Positions 63,438 through 64,000 of a stretch of 64,000 nt of DNA are shown here, piece after piece. Where the stretch lies: the NCBI RefSeq assembly GCF_900102625.1, contig NZ_FMZC01000015.1:42023-106022 (forward strand). The letters are read 5' to 3'. The DNA comes from Paracidovorax valerianellae. GTDB taxonomy: Bacteria > Pseudomonadota > Gammaproteobacteria > Burkholderiales > Burkholderiaceae_C. Made by a program: the position numbers and the translations under genes. How positions within the stretch are numbered: position 1 is the stretch's first letter; each line of letters opens with the position of its first letter. The notes under the pieces were generated by a model, which saw nothing but the letters and a program-made list of their open reading frames with translations, had not been told where the DNA came from and searched no databases.

Positions 63438-63451
63438 TTGACGTGGATCAA
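63438..63451. promoter_or_regulatory. FNR-type box upstream of ccoI
   Basis: TTGACGTGGATCAA fits TTGAY-N4-RTCAA and lies 35 bases from the ccoI start codon. With boxes at ccoN and hemN it completes an FNR-controlled set. Confidence 0.75.
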
Positions 63452-63489
63452 GCCGGGACCGGGGCGGCCCCTTCGACGACCGAATCAGG

Positions 63490-63553
63490 CTTTGAGCCAA
63501 ATGTGCCTCCAGCGCAATCAACACTATGGAACATAGCTATCAAAATAGGAGCA
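63490..63553. repeat. Dispersed repeat, copy 2 (between ccoI and livF)
   Basis: Contains TTTGAGCCAAATGTGCCTCC directly followed by AGCGCAAT, a spacer, and CATAGCTATCAAAATAGGAG. The block TGCCTCCAGCGCAA is shared exactly with the copy at the end of nth. Confidence 0.75.
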
Positions 63554-63585
63554 CGCCCTCGGCAACGCCCCTGCCCACCCACCCG

Positions 63586-64000
63586 TCAGTGGTTGCCCAG
63601 GTACAGCTGCGCCATGCGCTCGTCGGCCAGCAACCCGGCAGCCGGGCCCTGCAGCACGCAGCGCCCCTGATCGAGGATGTAGCCTTGCTGGCTGATCTGC
63701 AGCGCCTGGCGTGCGCGTTGCTCCACCATCAGCACGGCCACGCCGGCGGCGGGCAGCTTCTGCACCATGTCGAATACCTTGCCGACCAGCGACGGCCCCA
63801 GCGCGGCGGTGGGTTCGTCCAGCACCATGATGCGGGGCGACGGCATCAGCGCACGGGCGAAGGCCAGCTGCTGGCGCTCGCCGCCGGACAGGTCGCTGGC
63901 TGGCTGCGGCAGGCGCTCGACCAGCGCGGGGAAGTCGGCCAGCACCGCATCCATGCGGCGCTTGACGTGGGGCACGCCGCGCACCACCAGCAGGTTTTCG
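63586..64000 (-). CDS. livF: Branched-chain amino acid ABC transporter ATP-binding protein LivF, partial
   Basis: The C-terminal 137 or so residues of an ATPase; the gene continues past the end of the window. The signature SDLSGGERQQLAFARALM, Walker B IMVLDEPTAALGP and the switch region VLMVEQRARQALQ are visible, and it ends RMAQLYLGNH as LivF proteins usually do. The switch histidine is replaced by Q-R in VEQRA, normal for LivF. Confidence 0.9.
   Translation of the reverse strand, partial: ENLLVVRGVPHVKRRMDAVLADFPALVERLPQPASDLSGGERQQLAFARALMPSPRIMVLDEPTAALGPSLVGKVFDMVQKLPAAGVAVLMVEQRARQALQISQQGYILDQGRCVLQGPAAGLLADERMAQLYLGNH

Noticed and set aside
1..64000. CRISPR arrays and tRNA genes
   Set aside because: No regularly spaced direct repeats and no cloverleaf with a T-loop GGTTCGA-type block in a suitable context were seen.

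Overview
The window reads as chromosomal DNA of a GC-rich betaproteobacterium of the family Comamonadaceae, most like Acidovorax or a close relative. This rests on gene content and layout: an FNR-linked cbb3 oxidase locus, zapB-zapA followed by 6S RNA, a riboswitch-led cobalamin salvage operon, and a short dispersed repeat that I remember as typical of this family. No tRNA, rRNA, CRISPR array or intact insertion sequence was seen.

Layout. 1-10.2 kb: housekeeping and accessory genes (truncated haemoglobin, SUI1-like factor, DEAD-box helicase, aldo/keto reductase, SlyX, aminotransferase, S9 prolyl oligopeptidase, endonuclease III, TerB-like protein). 10.6-18.3 kb: an MHS permease, then a minus-strand operon of a polyamine-type ABC importer with a GntR/FCD regulator and an Asp/Glu/hydantoin racemase homologue; a palindrome upstream is the likely operator. 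18.4-20.3 kb: an AT-richer patch with a DUF6402-like protein and two tandem paralogous membrane-anchored proteins. 20.4-24.2 kb: alginate-lyase-like protein and a divergent MFS/LysR pair. 24.2-41.9 kb: cobalamin genes, cobT and cobQ on one side, and on the other a cobalamin riboswitch followed by btuB-cobB-cobU-btuF-btuC-btuD-cobO-bluB-cbiB-cobC. The two blocks are separated by an SDR, a DUF3224 protein, a HipA-like kinase/DUF3037 pair and a NERD-domain protein. 42-46.7 kb: zapB-zapA, 6S RNA, and two overlapping c-di-GMP genes (PAS-GGDEF-EAL and HD-GYP). 46.8-63.5 kb: the micro-aerobic respiration locus (TauE-like exporter, hemN, fnr, ccoHGPQON, ccoSI) with three FNR-type boxes. The window ends inside a livF-like gene.

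The most unusual region is 55.5-60.8 kb. The cbb3 locus is split between ccoN and ccoS by a chromosomal integron remnant: a decayed integron integrase on the minus strand (two stops, at least two frameshifts, one deletion), followed by plus-strand cassettes separated by attC-like sites in one consistent orientation. The cassettes encode a TIR-TPR protein (TIR-like domain of the Cap12/Pycsar type), an apparently ORF-less cassette, a SIR2-like protein, and a small Cys-rich protein that looks frameshifted. Two predicted NAD-consuming enzymes in neighbouring cassettes suggest an integron-borne anti-phage defence array that is not any arrangement I recognise.

A second theme is a dispersed repeat of about 60 bp. 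Copies lie between genes, inside the ORF-less cassette, and in frame inside cobU and cbiB; another copy supplies the last residues and stop codon of nth.

How the genes work together: BtuB and BtuFCD import corrinoids, CobO/CobB/CobQ/CbiB/CobC/CobU/BluB/CobT adenosylate them and assemble the lower ligand, and the riboswitch shuts the operon when cobalamin is plentiful. FNR senses low oxygen and probably activates ccoNOQP, ccoIS (copper supply and assembly) and hemN (anaerobic haem synthesis).
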